64,000 bases of DNA from Nymphaea colorata (GCF_008831285.2 NC_045147.1:19224581-19288580), one strand, 5' to 3'. Shown: positions 1 to 11,916, numbered from the stretch's first letter. The notes: a model not told the origin generated them from the letters alone. Numbers and translations are program-made.

Positions 1-2220
1 TTATTTTCCCATGTCCTCGAAAGACATGCTTCTACTTCCTCATGTGCCAAAAAAAAAAAATTCAAATGCCAAAAAAAAAAAAATTCAAAGAAAGAAAGAA
101 ATAGTGCGTATATCATCCACACTTTGGAACTGTCTTTTCATATCTCTAAAATAAAACTTTTGAAATGCTCACGAAAATGGTTGTCACAATCAAGAAACTG
201 GTACGCGCTGTAGAGTTCATGGCCGGAAAGTTTCACTAAAGGCAGCGGATTCGCCGGAAAAGATGACGGGCTGTAGGCGGTGGGTGTTCGTGGGTCGGAG
301 GCAGGGCCGCTGTTATCCAGTGGACACGTGATGGAGTAGAAAAAGAGGGGCTGGGCTGCTGGGATTTTACCACGCGTCTCCATCCTAAGAGGAAAGAGGG
401 AAAACAATAATGATAAAATAAAGAAAACAGAAAAAGAAGAATATACGTCACGTGATTCCCCTTAATTATTGTCCAGATAACATCAAAATGCCTTTTGTTC
501 ACTTGCCGTTTCCTGCAATTTCACATTAGTGGCACCGTTGTGCCAAAAATTACTTGAAAGGGACCTAAACATAGCTCCTTTCACTTTCACGGTGAAATAT
601 TATATTATATTATATGTCCATATTTAATATAATGAATGGATAAGACAAAAACTTATAAAAAAATGTGATGGATATTTTCATCATCTATGATTGGATAGAT
701 TGGTTTGTACCTATTTGTTTTTTTTTTTTCAACATTCATTTGTAGACTATTCTCTTTAAATGGTTAGATGTTTGAACAACTAACCCATCATTCACTCATT
801 ATATATATATATATAATGAGTGAATAACACTAGTCTAAAAATGTGACAGAATTATAGAATTCCTTCATAAGATTCAGTAAACTAAAGGCAGAGATGGTAA
901 CTATGAACATGAATGATTGAAAAAGAAAGGAAAAGGAGCATTCAGCAAAAACGATTAACAGGCCATCTTTAGAAAAGCTAAATGCATAAAAATTCATTAA
1001 AAACAAGCAAATTATAAAATGTATTCAAAGTGTAGTTAAATATTTGACGTGAGTCAAGTTGGTAATTCTAAAAGTGTGCGTATATATATATATATATAGT
1101 GATTCATGTTTAACATTGATAGGGGTGCACTTAGATCAAACTCATTAGGTTGACTTGAAATTCCTTGCTGTGTCGTTGGTTCTGCATCACTAGCTAGGCT
1201 CTACTCGACGTTAGAGTGCGGCGTGTTCCTCAGGCGAGGGTTGAACACGACAGAGGAGCCGACGTGTTGTGCAATGATTTCCTCATAAACTCTATCAATG
1301 AGCTCGGACCGGGTGTAGAGTTCTGGTTGGCCTCCCGGCGTTTGATTTTGTTCCATTGTGTTTGCGTTCTGTGTCGCCTTTTTCTTTGAATGACTACATC
1401 TCTTGAAACTTCTCGATCTTCTTCCTCTTTTCTGGACTTTGTTCGTTTTTCTTCCCAGTGGTGAAGTTCTAGCGTCACCATGTTGGAAAATGACTCACCG
1501 GAGCAAGTGAACAAACAGATGGGAGGCTACTAAAAAACTGTCGGCATTTGGAACCCTAAGATTTTTCTCCATCTTTAACCCTAAACCTGTCTCACCTTTC
1601 CTTTTCCCCATCTCCATCTTCTCTCTCAAACCTTTTAACCTTCAAGAAAAGAGAGCCTCTCTCTCTTTTTTTTTTTTTTAATATGTAAATGTAAAAGGAT
1701 TTACCTTTTCTGAACGATGGGAGGAACCATTGATCACATCTTTGCTTTCGTTCTTAGTCGAAAGCCGAAAATGTCGCGGAATTTCCTTATAAATGGGATT
1801 CGCACTCCTATAAAGTATATATAAAGTGAACATATAGCATCCCCTGCAGAGCTAAGCAATGAAAGAGTTCTATTTAAGACGATTCATTTCCACAACCAAA
1901 ATATTATAAGCTCATAATATTATGAAGGACATGCTTTCTCGCGTATCGAACCATGTCACGTTAATGACGTCTTTAAGTTTCTCAAAATCTTTCATAAAGT
2001 GCTAGATGGTACTTCCACATTAGATGTCACTTTTAAATATTGTTATCAGGGACCTCATATCGGCTCGTTCACTAATACAAGACATTATCCCGTGCGGAAA
2101 CTCAATCATTATTTTATTTATTTTTTTCAAAACTGAAGTTTATTACATTGTTTTATGTAAAAAATAAAAAATGATGCAATTTATTAAATTTGTTTCAGCC
2201 GTTTATCGTAGCTATAAGGA

Positions 2221-2383
2221 GCTGTTTGGCAGTAGTAACGATATGTTATTGTCTCATGTATCTCCTCTAAATGTTAGGGTGATGGAATAGTATTTTAAGT
2301 TTCTCATGAATATATATGATCCAACATTTAAGACATATGCCTACATGAAACAATAACATATTTTTACTTGACCAAATAATGCT
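2221..2383. mobile_element. MITE-like inverted-repeat element
   Basis: Arms at 2242-2259 and 2343-2360 are complementary at 17 of 18 positions (left arm TATGTTATTGTCTCATGT). The outer flanks, TGTTTGGCAGTAGTAA on the left and TACTTGACCAAATAA on the right, continue the complementarity more loosely. There is no coding capacity. It resembles the elements at 3228, 10568 and 13080 in having a GTTTG-type edge and an ATAG/ATTTA-rich interior, so they may be one family; this is inference from appearance. Confidence 0.5.
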
Positions 2384-3227
2384 TAAGGAGCCAAAATAAT
2401 GCCTAAGGAGCCATATAGGGCCAAAATTGATAACAATGTTGGCAACGACAAGACCAAGTGTTGAACGTAACCCTATTAGGGAAAATGACTTGCATGTGTT
2501 GAGAGAGATGGAGAGTTGCGTGCACATAGTCAAATTTGCACTCAAGAAGAAAGAAGGGCGGTTGGGATATTTTAAAAAAAAATCTTATGGTACGTACAAT
2601 TTAAACTTTTAACGTATTTATAATTTCCTTTTTGTCCTTTCAAGTATTATTATTTAATTTATCAAGAGCATATTAGTCATTACACATTTCTGTACATGCA
2701 TAAAATAAAAAGGTGTGTAGGCAACCAGCTTGTGCGTTGAGGCCTTAAACAACATGTTGGAGGCAAAACACGGAAGGTGGTTGTATACGTCACACCTGTG
2801 TTGTGTAAGAATGACCAAAATGTCCTTCTTCAAATACAAAAAAAAAAAACCTTTTAATAAGCAAGGATTTTGTGAAAAAAGGAAAAGTCTAAAATGTACC
2901 CTACTTTATTAAGAATTTTTTTAAAAAAAAAAAACCCTCATATTATATTTGTTGTGTGTACAGTAATGTGCACGCAACTCACCATTTTGTCTCTAACACG
3001 CCGTTTTCGGTGTGTTCGGGTATTGGACTTAAAACCGCTTTTTAAGAAAACCTGGTTTTTGAAAAACACCATTTTCATATGCTCATGTTCATTCAAAACC
3101 AGTCTTTGTCAAGTCTACCCAAACATTAAAAACAAACTTTTCAAATCTCATTTAAAACCCAGGCTTTAATAAAAATCCTTTTGTTTTAAAGACGTCATCC
3201 AAACGTAATTACCTTGGTTCTTATGCA

Positions 3228-3382
3228 GTCGTTTGACAAATTAAACACTTTGTGAGTCCGATAAATCTGCTCCAAGATTGAGCTAGATTCATGAACACTT
3301 AACCCTAATGTGGTATGAATTTGTAATATATTTTATGGTAAATTCATGAAATATTCACGTAGTGTTTTGACTGTCAAACGAC
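3228..3382. mobile_element. MITE-like element with perfect 11-bp terminal inverted repeats
   Basis: The left end GTCGTTTGACA (3228-3238) is the exact reverse complement of the right end (3372-3382). The next 11 bases inward also pair at about 8 positions (AAACACT against AGTGTTT). The interior is about 130 bp and non-coding. Size and structure fit a non-autonomous DNA transposon. I could not identify a clear target-site duplication, so the superfamily is not assigned. Confidence 0.6.
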
Positions 3383-3782
3383 CCCGAATTTCCGTCCTTG
3401 ATCTACCTAAAGGGCTTCACCCAACTGACACCTAAGGTGGTGTGTGGGCGAGCAAACGAGAAGGGTAGCTTTATCACGGAAGGGACACGATGTCCAAGTA
3501 TACCAACTTGCTCGGCTCTTAGCAATGGTGGCATCCAGCTTAACTTATTGTGGCCACATTGGACAAAGGCTAGAGCTGTAGAATGCACCTCCAATTATTT
3601 GTGAAGCGTAGGCAGGAGAATAATTGGGGTTGGATGGATGGTACCCTCTTATCCATCCGTACTACATTTGTATGAAGTTTATACAGCTCATTGGTTACTC
3701 ATAAACCAATCAAACACACTCCATTTTTTTTATGTTATAAAATCTTCATCTACTCCCACCCTTATCTGTAGCCAATCACCCA

Positions 3783-4001
3783 AGTTAACGTCGCTTGGAA
3801 AAGATATCCCGGGTGATTAAATCTCGGATACCTTGTCCGGGTCCTTCGACTTTGAAGTTAACGTCGCTTGGAAAAGATATCCCGGGTGATTAAATCTCGG
3901 ATACCTTGTCCAGGTCCTTCTACTTTGAAGTTAACGTAGCTTGGAAAAGATAACCCGAGTAATTCAATCCAGATACCTTGTCCGAGTCCTTCTACTTTGA
4001 A
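3783..4001. repeat. 73-bp tandem repeat, three copies
   Basis: Three head-to-tail copies start at 3783, 3856 and 3929, an exact 73-bp period. Each begins AGTTAACGT and ends TACTTTGA or CGACTTTGA. Copies 1 and 2 are nearly identical. Copy 3 differs at several sites, for instance in the CCCGGGTGATTAAAT segment. No long reading frame runs through it. Confidence 0.9.
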
Positions 4002-5196
4002 ACACCCAAAATCCTTTATAATTTAGGCTCCATAACCACCCACACAAATGGCTGAGTGAAAAGGCCAGAGCCCTCTCGTTTTTTTACTTGCATTTTTTAC
4101 TTTACAGTCAAACAGTTTTCATCTTACAATCAAATTCATCTTATGTTCGGGGCTAAAATGGGTGTGGGCACTGTGCAGACAATTGCCCACACACCCACAA
4201 AAAGTTTTTATTATAATATTGATATTTCAAGAAAAGTTTATTCATTTATATATTAGTGTGCCTTAAAAATATAAAAAATTACATATCTACTGCCTTTTAG
4301 TCAGAATTTTTTGGTACTCTCCCTGTCCTAAGGGTTGTCAAAGAATAAGGGTGCATCCTTATCAATTACCATCAAATCAATTGTTCAACAAGGTGCGCAA
4401 GTCATTTGGAGAAGATTTTTAGTTGCTTTTGGATTTTCATCAATTTGAACGAGCAAACCGATGTTTTATGCAAACAATTTTACAAAGAAGTGGTTTACTT
4501 TTGAAGGAATGAAAAAAAAAAACCCTGGCCATAATTGGTGTTTAGATGACTTCAATCAAGTCTTGCGTTGACTAGCAATAGGTGGTTCAATAGAGACTTG
4601 GAAGCTGGATGAACCTTTTTTATTATTTAACAAAATACTATGCGTCACTGCATAATGTATATGTTATGTCCAATATTATATTATACTAGCAACTAGCATA
4701 TGAAGACCGGAAATATGTTGACTCAAGTATGTGGAAAAGCATTTTCTTGATTCAATTGGACCCAACGCTTAAGCGGACCAATTATAGCAGACGGCAGCTT
4801 TACAAAGGTTGAAAGTTCAAAAGTTTATTGTTTTTGTACGTATTGAAACATAAATAATCACGTAGAAGAATGTCCATTGACCGACTTATGTACATTATTA
4901 ATGAACCTCCCCATATCTCGGTCTCACATAAACACATAGACAAACCTTCACACTCTTGCCTGAAAATTTGTGCCAATGATAATTTACGGAATTTGGCCTT
5001 CAAAATTTCTCTTGCTTGCTGACGAGAACATGCTGAAAGAGTGAAGACCGAATGTAAGTGTTTTCACTCAACACGCCATAACATAGTGGCCTCAACGGTG
5101 TGCAGGCAGACTAGTTCAGGCCAACGACATGTAAGTAGCTAGGTCAACTGGCGTGCAAGGGAAAAAAACGATGTAGAAGTTGAAGCGCACCATGAT

Positions 5197-5345
5197 TAGG
5201 GGTGAACAAGGAGTCGAGGTACTCGAGCTCGACTCATTAAAGCTCGGCTTATGAACGAGTTTGAGCAGGATCATTTGCTTAACAAGTCGAGTTCGAATTC
5301 ATAAATTAACTACTGAGTCGAACTGGAACCTTGATCTAGTTTGCC
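5197..5345. repeat. decayed dispersed repeat rich in AGCTCGACTC motifs
   Basis: The segment begins AGGGGTGAACAAGGAGTCGAG and continues with alternating CTCGAGCTCGACTC, AGCTCGGCTTATGAACGAG and AAGTCGAGTTCGAA motifs. This style is common in dispersed plant repeats. I see no paired ends or coding sequence. Looser relatives may lie near 11040-11290 and 15900-16080. Identification is by general resemblance only. Confidence 0.35.
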
Positions 5346-5655
5346 GTACGCTCGTTTGTGGAGCTTAAATTTGATATAGTCAAAGCCAAGCAAGGAAGTT
5401 GTGAAAGCATTTTACCTGCGTGAAATATCGTAACAGCCAAATCACCCTCATCTGGAAGATGATAAAGATGTTTACAAGCCGGTGATATTTTCAAGGAGAA
5501 AGGTTCGGCCGAAGGCGAACCACAAGGAATGTTTGTACTAATTTTGAAATGTAGAAGCAAATGGCGGGGTCCTCCCTCTTGTTCGTTATCTTCCATTTCC
5601 AATTTTAACTCTCACCACGCGGCCACAGCACACATTCGAGCGTGGAAAGCAGCCG

Positions 5656-5697
5656 GTGACGTTTTGCGGCCACGTCAATCACGCGACCACGTGACGG
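5656..5697 (+). promoter_or_regulatory. cluster of ACGT-core (ABRE/G-box-like) sites upstream of the MYB gene
   Basis: Three ACGT cores lie within about 40 bp: GTGACGTT (5656-5663), CCACGTCA (5670-5677) and ACCACGTGACGG (5686-5697, containing a CACGTG G-box). They are about 430-470 bp upstream of the likely TATA box and about 610-650 bp upstream of the MYB start codon. ACGT-core sites are the known targets of bZIP factors, and paired ACGT sites are typical of ABA-responsive promoters. Binding is inferred. Confidence 0.5.
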
Positions 5698-6127
5698 AAA
5701 CCGGCTGTCGCCCGTCGGAACCACCGGCGGAGCGGAGATAAAAAAAAAAAACGCCCCCTCCGGTCCCCCGCCACCTCCCCTTTCCTCTGTTTTGTCCCTT
5801 TCCGTCCTCCTTTTCCACATCTCAGTTACGACGTAAAAGAAAGCAGGCACATACCCACACGTATATCGCGTATATACAAGCGGAAGAAGGACAAAGGAAG
5901 ATCTGGGAAGTCAAAACTCCCTAGCTCTCGAACTTGGATCTTCAAACTTCACTCTAAGCAGTTTTCTTTTTCCTCTTTTCCTCTCTCTTAATTTTCTCTT
6001 CTTTTTGGAGTTTTGTAAAGCCACCCACTAATAAAAATTTTCAACCTTGTTTTCTTTTCTGTGCCGGACCCCTCCTTTGGGCGCTTATCTTTCCTCCACA
6101 TGCGGCTTTTCATTTTACATCTCCCTC

Positions 6128-6134
6128 TATAAAA
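6128..6134 (+). promoter_or_regulatory. TATA box of the MYB gene
   Basis: TATAAAA sits in a CT-rich leader context 179 bp before the start codon. Initiation about 30 bp downstream would give a 5' leader of about 145 nt. That leader would contain the (CT)n run at 6186-6209 and a 23-bp direct duplication (TCTCATCTGATCACTTCTTC, twice within 6243-6291). Confidence 0.6.
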
Positions 6135-6185
6135 CCCAGTCCGCACATCATTCCTCACTCCGAATTCCCCCATCCTCCTCTTCTC

Positions 6186-6209
6186 CCTCTCTCTCTCTCT
6201 CTCTCTCTC
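6186..6209 (+). repeat. (CT)n microsatellite in the MYB 5' leader
   Basis: An uninterrupted CT dinucleotide run of about 12 units lies between the TATA box and the MYB start codon. CT-rich leaders are common in plant genes. Confidence 0.85.
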
Positions 6210-6306
6210 GCTCCCTCTCCGGTTTGCTTCAGTTCCTTCTGCCGTCTCATCTGATCACTTCTTCTCGTCTCATCTGATCACTTCTTCTCTTTCGCTCTTC
6301 TCGGCT

Positions 6307-7919
6307 ATGGAGACAGAAACCAAGATGGCAAACACTTGTCAAGGCCAAGAAGAGGATGCTGATCTCAGGAGAGGGCCGTGGACCATGGAAGAAGATCACA
6401 TACTCATGAATTACATCGCAATTCACGGCGAAGGCCGCTGGAACTCCCTCGCCCGTTGCGCAGGTCCTTGCTCTCTCCCCTCCCCTCTCTCTTCTTTTTC
6501 TTCTTCTTCCTCCTCTGTTGCGGGGAAAAGATAAAACCCGCGATCCCTGTGTTTTATGGCAACAAAGGAAGAAGGTTTAGGAAGCTTGTCGTTTGTCCTT
6601 CAAAAAGTTGTCCGCGCATGATCACGCAAAAAGGAAACCTCACGAGCTGAAAAAAAGGCTACCCAAATGGCCAAAAGCGATGATCTCACTGACGACCTCC
6701 GCTTCATCTCTTTTCGTTTCAGGGCTAAAGCGGACGGGAAAAAGTTGCAGGCTCAGATGGCTCAATTACTTGCGCCCCGATGTCAGGAGAGGCAACATCA
6801 CTCCTGAGGAGCAACTCCTGATCCTCGAGCTGCATTCGCGCTGGGGCAACAGGTAATCATAAAATTCCGTTCAACCTCGCTGAAATTGACAACAAAATAT
6901 AAAAACCTGCAAAATTAGGACATTAACTTTATGCATATCTTCTCTTTTTGTCTCTTCTGCTCCACATAATTGTGGTTACTCGCATTTAATATGCCTTTAT
7001 ACCATGTGAAGCATGACAAAGTTCATTATACTCCAACAGCAGAAATAATAAACGTCACATAGGATGTTTTGGTGGTGGTATATATATATATATATACACA
7101 CATCTGAAAGCCACATTCATGATAAAAAATCTCGAGTTGAGGTAATGAAATTACTTGTTAGATAGATTTCAGTCAATATATGAGTTCAGATAGAAGTGTC
7201 AAAAGTTAGCTTAGTAAAATTGACAAGTTGGTGAAGATGCCAAAGCTTTGTAAGGCGGACAAATTTGGGAAGATGCCAATCATTTCAATAGCAGTTGCTG
7301 TAATAGTAACCGTGATTTGACACTCGTTTAATTGGGCTAATTATCTCGCAGATGGTCAAAAATCGCGCAGCATTTACCGGGAAGGACGGACAACGAGATA
7401 AAGAATTATTGGAGGACGAGGGTGCAGAAGCACGCCAAGCAGCTGCAGTGCGATGTGAACAGCAAGCAGTTCCAGGACGCTATGAGGTACCTGTGGATGC
7501 CGCGGCTCATGGAGCGGATCCAGGCGGCCGCCAGTGCGGCGGAGAAGAAGGAGGATTCCGGCTACACCCTCCAGAATTCCGCCCAAACGTCTGCTTCGTC
7601 GGCTTATGATGCGCAATTCACGACCTTCCCGGAGTATCAAGTGAAACCGGTGTCGGAAAACTACATATCGACGCCCTCCGATTCGGTCGTGACCCAGGTC
7701 TCGGCCGTCTCCGATCCCGGCCACGATCACTACAGTTTCCAGGATTTCTCGGCCACCCAGATGAGTTGCCTAGACAACCAGGCCAACTCCTACGGAGTGT
7801 GCCCTGAATTGTCCTCTCAGATGAGCAGTTGGGGACCCAACTACGCAGAGTTTGGAGAGAACCTTTGGAGCTCAGAGGACGTCTGGTTATTGCAGCAGCA
7901 GCTCTGCAACACCATCTAA
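6307..7919 (+). CDS. R2R3-MYB transcription factor, subgroup 20 type (MYB108/MYB62/MYB112-like)
   Basis: Three exons, 6307..6463, 6723..6852 and 7352..7919, join in frame to 284 aa. Both introns have GT/AG ends and sit at the classic R2R3-MYB positions (after the first third of R2 repeat coding, and inside R3 after GNR). R2 spans about residues 22-70 with Trp25, Trp45 and Trp65. R3 spans about 75-121 with Ile78 replacing the first Trp (normal for plant R3), then Trp97 and Trp116. Directly after the MYB domain comes [19 protein letters not shown]. The WxPRL motif (residues 144-148) marks subgroup 20. The acidic, Ser/Gln-rich tail ends in [10 protein letters not shown], a likely activation region. 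No bHLH-interaction signature is seen in R3. Members of this subgroup are known in ABA, stress, phosphate and senescence responses, so the ACGT-rich promoter fits. A second in-frame ATG lies at 6325. Confidence 0.93.
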
Positions 7920-8424
7920 AACTCAAGGAATAACAGCGGAGAAGAGATCAAAACCGATTGCTTCAAGAAGGAAAGGAATATTGTGCAGCAAATGTGAATT
8001 TTCATTTTTATTAGATATTGTTCCTTCTCTCCTCTCCCTCTCTCTTCTTTTCCTTTTTTTTTTTTTTTCCAATATGAAAAAAATGTTGGTTTTCTCCTTT
8101 GTAATATGATTCATTAAACCAAATTAACACGATAATTTGAGTTTTCGATCTCTGAGTTTCCATTCGACTTTATGTGAGCAAAAAGGAAAATTAAAATAGA
8201 GAGAGAGAGAAGAAGAGGAGGAAGTGCTAACCTCGGACGTCAAGCTTCATGGCTATATGTGGCGTTCCCCTGCCTTCAAGACAATACCAATCCATCTAAT
8301 TTCCTTTGCATCATCCAAAGTCAATTACAACACGGACCAAGCTTGGGACTCACCGGTTGGAGGGGCCGATTCCTAGATGAACCGGTAAAGGTGTGAACTG
8401 GGCCATGGGTTTGTCTCGGTGGAT

Positions 8425-8446
8425 CGTATCGGGATCGACCGATACG
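8425..8446. repeat. 8-bp perfect inverted repeat with 6-nt spacer
   Basis: CGTATCGG (8425-8432) and CCGATACG (8439-8446) are perfect reverse complements around GATCGA. It lies at the left edge of the GC-rich block. It is too short to be a transposon on its own; it could be a dimeric protein site or chance. Confidence 0.6.
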
Positions 8447-8529
8447 CCTAGTCCGAATGGTCGGGCGCGCACGTTGTCCGCGTTTGGGAAGGAGAGGTGG
8501 TCCCGGACAGCCGACCTACTAACAAACCG

Positions 8530-8816
8530 CCACGTGGGAGGGGAAGCGGGGCTTCCCTGGCGCAGCACCGGAGCTCAGGAAGGACCAAAGGGGAGTTTTG
8601 ATTGGTGGAGAGAAGTGGGGGGGGTCCGCGTCAGCCAATGGGAATCTCCCGATACTTTGACGTGACGAGCTGGCGTCCACTGCGCCTAGAAATGCGGGAA
8701 GCTCGCCACGTCATTCGGAAAAGGCGGGCCCCACCGGCTGCTCGAAATGACTGCGTTCAACTGCTGATGACGTGGCCGTTCAAAATTTTGGACTTCCGCG
8801 TGCCCACGACGTGGCA
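8530..8816. promoter_or_regulatory. dense cluster of five ACGT-core sites in a GC-rich block
   Basis: Five ACGT sites fall within 290 bp: CCACGTGG (8530-8537, a palindromic G-box), TGACGTGACG (8658-8667), CCACGTCA (8706-8713), TGACGTGGC (8768-8776) and GACGTGGCA (8808-8816). The last two contain GACGTGGC, a strong ABRE-type core. The block of about 8340-9180 is clearly richer in GC than its surroundings and looks promoter-like, but no convincing gene follows on either strand. A 98-codon ATG frame (8882-9178, +) and a 125-codon non-ATG frame (8602-8979, +) have no recognisable domain. It could be a distal element of the MYB gene about 0.6 kb to its left, or the promoter of a lost or unannotated gene. 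Confidence 0.45.
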
Positions 8817-10567
8817 GCTCTCTAAACGGTTCGATCATTCGAGAGAGGAAATTACGGGACCCTCCCTGGTCGTCTCTTGCAATGACTCGCCGGATTCCTC
8901 CATCGGTGGTAACGATCCATCATCGCCGGCCGCCGGATGGGCGGTGGGGATGCGTGGTGATATACGTCTTTCACATTGAATGTTTTGATCATTGCTGGGA
9001 CGTTGATGGATGCGACGGCAGTAATGTTTGTTATGACCGCAAGTTTGTGCATCCGATTTGTCGGTTCGATCGGGTTGAGCTTGAGCCCCACCAGTCGGTC
9101 CAAATCTTGGCCGAACGGCTCCGGGGGTTTCTTCACCGCTGGATCAAGACGTCAAAAGAACTTTTTCTACTTCTATAGATTTTTGCGGGATTAATGATCC
9201 CTGTAATTTATATCCCGGACATAGCAACCACACTGCTGCGCCTGCTTGCGATACTAGTAGCTGTTGTTTCAAAGGCTCGGAAAGATTAGGCGGTCTATGA
9301 CAAGGTGACGATGGAGAACTTCGACACGGAAGCATCCAGATTGAGCGGCTATCTATCTAACACTTCTCCGACCCAAACCACTTTTAGTAGCGAAGAGGAC
9401 GGAGAATCACGTCTTGTATTGACGCTACAAGTCACTCTTCTTTAACCTGATCTGACCTCCTAATGACTCACAGCCGCATATAATTGCGAACGAAAACCTT
9501 GATTATTTTTTCTAAATCACCACTTTACCTTTCCTAGCTTCTCATCATTGGAAAACAGAATTCTTGAAAAGGATCAAGTCTCCGCTTTCTTTCTCATTTT
9601 CGTTGATTCCCATTAACAAATTTGTTGTCAGAAAAGTCAGATATAGGGATATATAAGATACAATCTATATCTAAGATTTTATTATGATTTTTGAAACCTA
9701 AAGTGTTCGTTGTAATTGTTTTCTTTGCATTGATTCCAGATTCTAACAAACACCTACGTAAGGCTTGTGATATCTGATAGTGGGTGACCCACTTGTCCCA
9801 GTCAGTTTATTCAGCTGAACTTCAAATTTTTTTTTCTGTTCTCCCCATGATCGTTCTCCTCCACAAAAGTGTGACTCTCGTTTGTCACGCATGGATTGGT
9901 GACCAGGTAGCCTTAACCATTTTTATTGCTCTAATCTCGCCTAAACTGAGAAGCAACCACGTTTTTGTGATTATTTTAGGGATTTTGCCACTGTTTTAGA
10001 GCATCTAATCATGGAAATATTCCAAGGGAAGTAGTGGCCCTCGAAGTTGAAAAACTTTACATGGGTCCCTCAAAGGTTTTCCGTATTTGGCGGTATTCGA
10101 TCGAACGCCGGAGAAATTTCCTTAGGTGGAAACAGTTCTTCGTTGAGATACATCACAATTTGCTCTTGATTTCGTGCTCTTTTTGGGCAACTTCCCACCG
10201 GAAAACCTGAAACGGATTTCTTGTTACTGATTCTTTTCCTTTGATTTTCCACAGACAACGGAGAGAAGCTACTGTAGTTTTCCACCTGATCCTCGTCCTT
10301 CTCTTCCTGTTTTTCTACTGTCATTGGAATTGACAGCTAAGGGAAACATGACCTCAGGCGTAAAGCGAGGCTGTAATGTGTGGCTATTTTTACATGGCAC
10401 GTAGTTGTAAACGCCTAAGATTAGGTGAGTTTGTTTGCTCTATCGATACTTGGAGAACAAATTAAGAACAGAGGGCGATGAGTTAGTCCGCTTTCCATTT
10501 TGACTCCAGGAAACTGCACTCAACCCACTAGACCTTGCTGCACGCATCCCACAATGTAAAACACTAA

Positions 10568-10731
10568 GAGACTGTTTGGAAATATGAATAGTATATTAGT
10601 GTTTTATGTATCTTAGCCAAAAATTGGTTAAATTCATTGAACACTTTAAAAAGTATTCCAAGAATCTGTTCTACTTTTTTGAGGTAGATTTATGAAACAG
10701 TAACATATTGTTACCATTCCCGAACAGCCTC
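10568..10731. mobile_element. MITE-like inverted-repeat element
   Basis: The left end GAGACTGTTTGGAAAT (10568-10583) matches the reverse complement of the right end (10716-10731) at 13 of 16 positions. The interior is AT-rich and non-coding, with AGTGTTTTATG and GAGGTAGATTTATGAAAC motifs also seen in the element at 13080-13330. Likely a non-autonomous DNA transposon; the target-site duplication is not resolved. Confidence 0.5.
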
Positions 10732-11916
10732 TAAAGTTACTATCGCTGCCTCAAAGCCTATGCCTGCTTTAATTTATGCAGGCTCAGGTTGGCTCCCATG
10801 GAAATCGAACCAACCAATCAACTTTTTACCAGTTGTTGGCCCAACCAGTTATACCAAAAACCCTTGCGGCTGAATATATAATCTGCCTTTTCGTATGCGG
10901 ATTTCCTTTTAATCTGCAGATTCGTACACATTAGAGCTGAGCTTAATCCGGTTTAGGTCTCCTCGTTTAATTACATAAATGTACTCGTGTTTTTGCTTTT
11001 TGTGAAAAAAAAAAAATTGTTTGAACCGTGCTGAAAGTGAACTAATTAGCTCAGACCACGGTCAACTTTGAACTTCAAACTTGTGGAAATTTGTTGAGAC
11101 ATGCAAGATGTCTCAAGAGCTGATCATTCAAGCCTGATAAGAGATGTTCAAGCTTGGTGCGGTTATACAAATGAGCTCGGTGTATATCTCTTCACGTTCA
11201 GGTCATTTATGCGAGCAGGTAGGCTCCAGTAGTCGAGCATGGCTAAACCCGTATCTTGAGCCAGACTAATTTCATCATTCTATCTTACCGGGGGAATTTA
11301 TATTATGTGATTCATTTCTTGATTTTTTTATCCTACAATTAGCAGCATCAAGCCTGGAATATTCTACCTTAGAAGAGCCAACTGCTGATGCCAACTCCTG
11401 TTGGATCCTCTGAAAGGGCCAATTTTAGCAACTAAAATATAGACATGAATAAAATTTTCACGGCATACAAGCAGAGTTCCGCGTACGAATCAGATTACAT
11501 TTTGTGAAAGTTATATTGTAAGATGCAAAAAGCATTAGGTGCAAACATTGTGATTCTCGATGCTTGGTAGATTCTAATGGTTGGTTTACAGACCAGATAC
11601 CTGCATCCGGAAGATGGATCCAAATCAGATGACACTGATCAAAAGGAAATTGGTACATTTAAAGTATCAAGGTCCTTTCACATAAAAAGTCATTGCAACC
11701 GAAAATATCTGAAACTTTTGCATGGTGACAAGGTTGGGCCAGGCGGCATTAGGGCTCTGAATATACAGGTCCGGCATGGTCTTTTGGTTGTGCCATTTTA
11801 GGGCGTACCAGCCCAACTCCGGATTTCATCTCTTCATCTGACAATCTGATCCATCGGGCCGAGCTAGGTGTAAGCTTGTGTGGGCAGTTGCCCATACAGA
11901 CTCATATCATTTTAAT

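Larger units (their letters stand above)
1..5640. other. intergenic region left of the MYB gene
   Basis: I see no supported gene here. The sequence is AT-rich, with poly-A/T runs and short TA microsatellites near 805-820 and 1079-1099. Open frames are short, lack recognisable domains and have no consistent splice sites. It holds two inverted-repeat elements (2221-2383 and 3228-3382), a 73-bp triplicated repeat (3783-4001) and a decayed copy of an AGCTCGACTC-rich repeat (about 5197-5345), each listed separately. The 1210-1510 stretch has a 94-codon minus frame rich in Arg, Lys and Glu that I do not recognise. Confidence 0.6.

Noticed and set aside
4158-4196. Inverted TGGGTGTGGGCA / TGCCCACACACCCA pair as a transposon
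   Set aside because: The arms are only about 15 nt apart, so this is a small hairpin; a related TGGGCAGTTGCCCA at 11.88 kb suggests a common repeat edge, but I could not define an element.
7374-7730. 118-codon minus frame over MYB exon 3
   Set aside because: Antisense shadow of the GC-rich third exon.
8602-8979. 125-codon plus frame in the GC-rich block
   Set aside because: It begins at TTG, has no domain, and high GC lowers stop-codon frequency.
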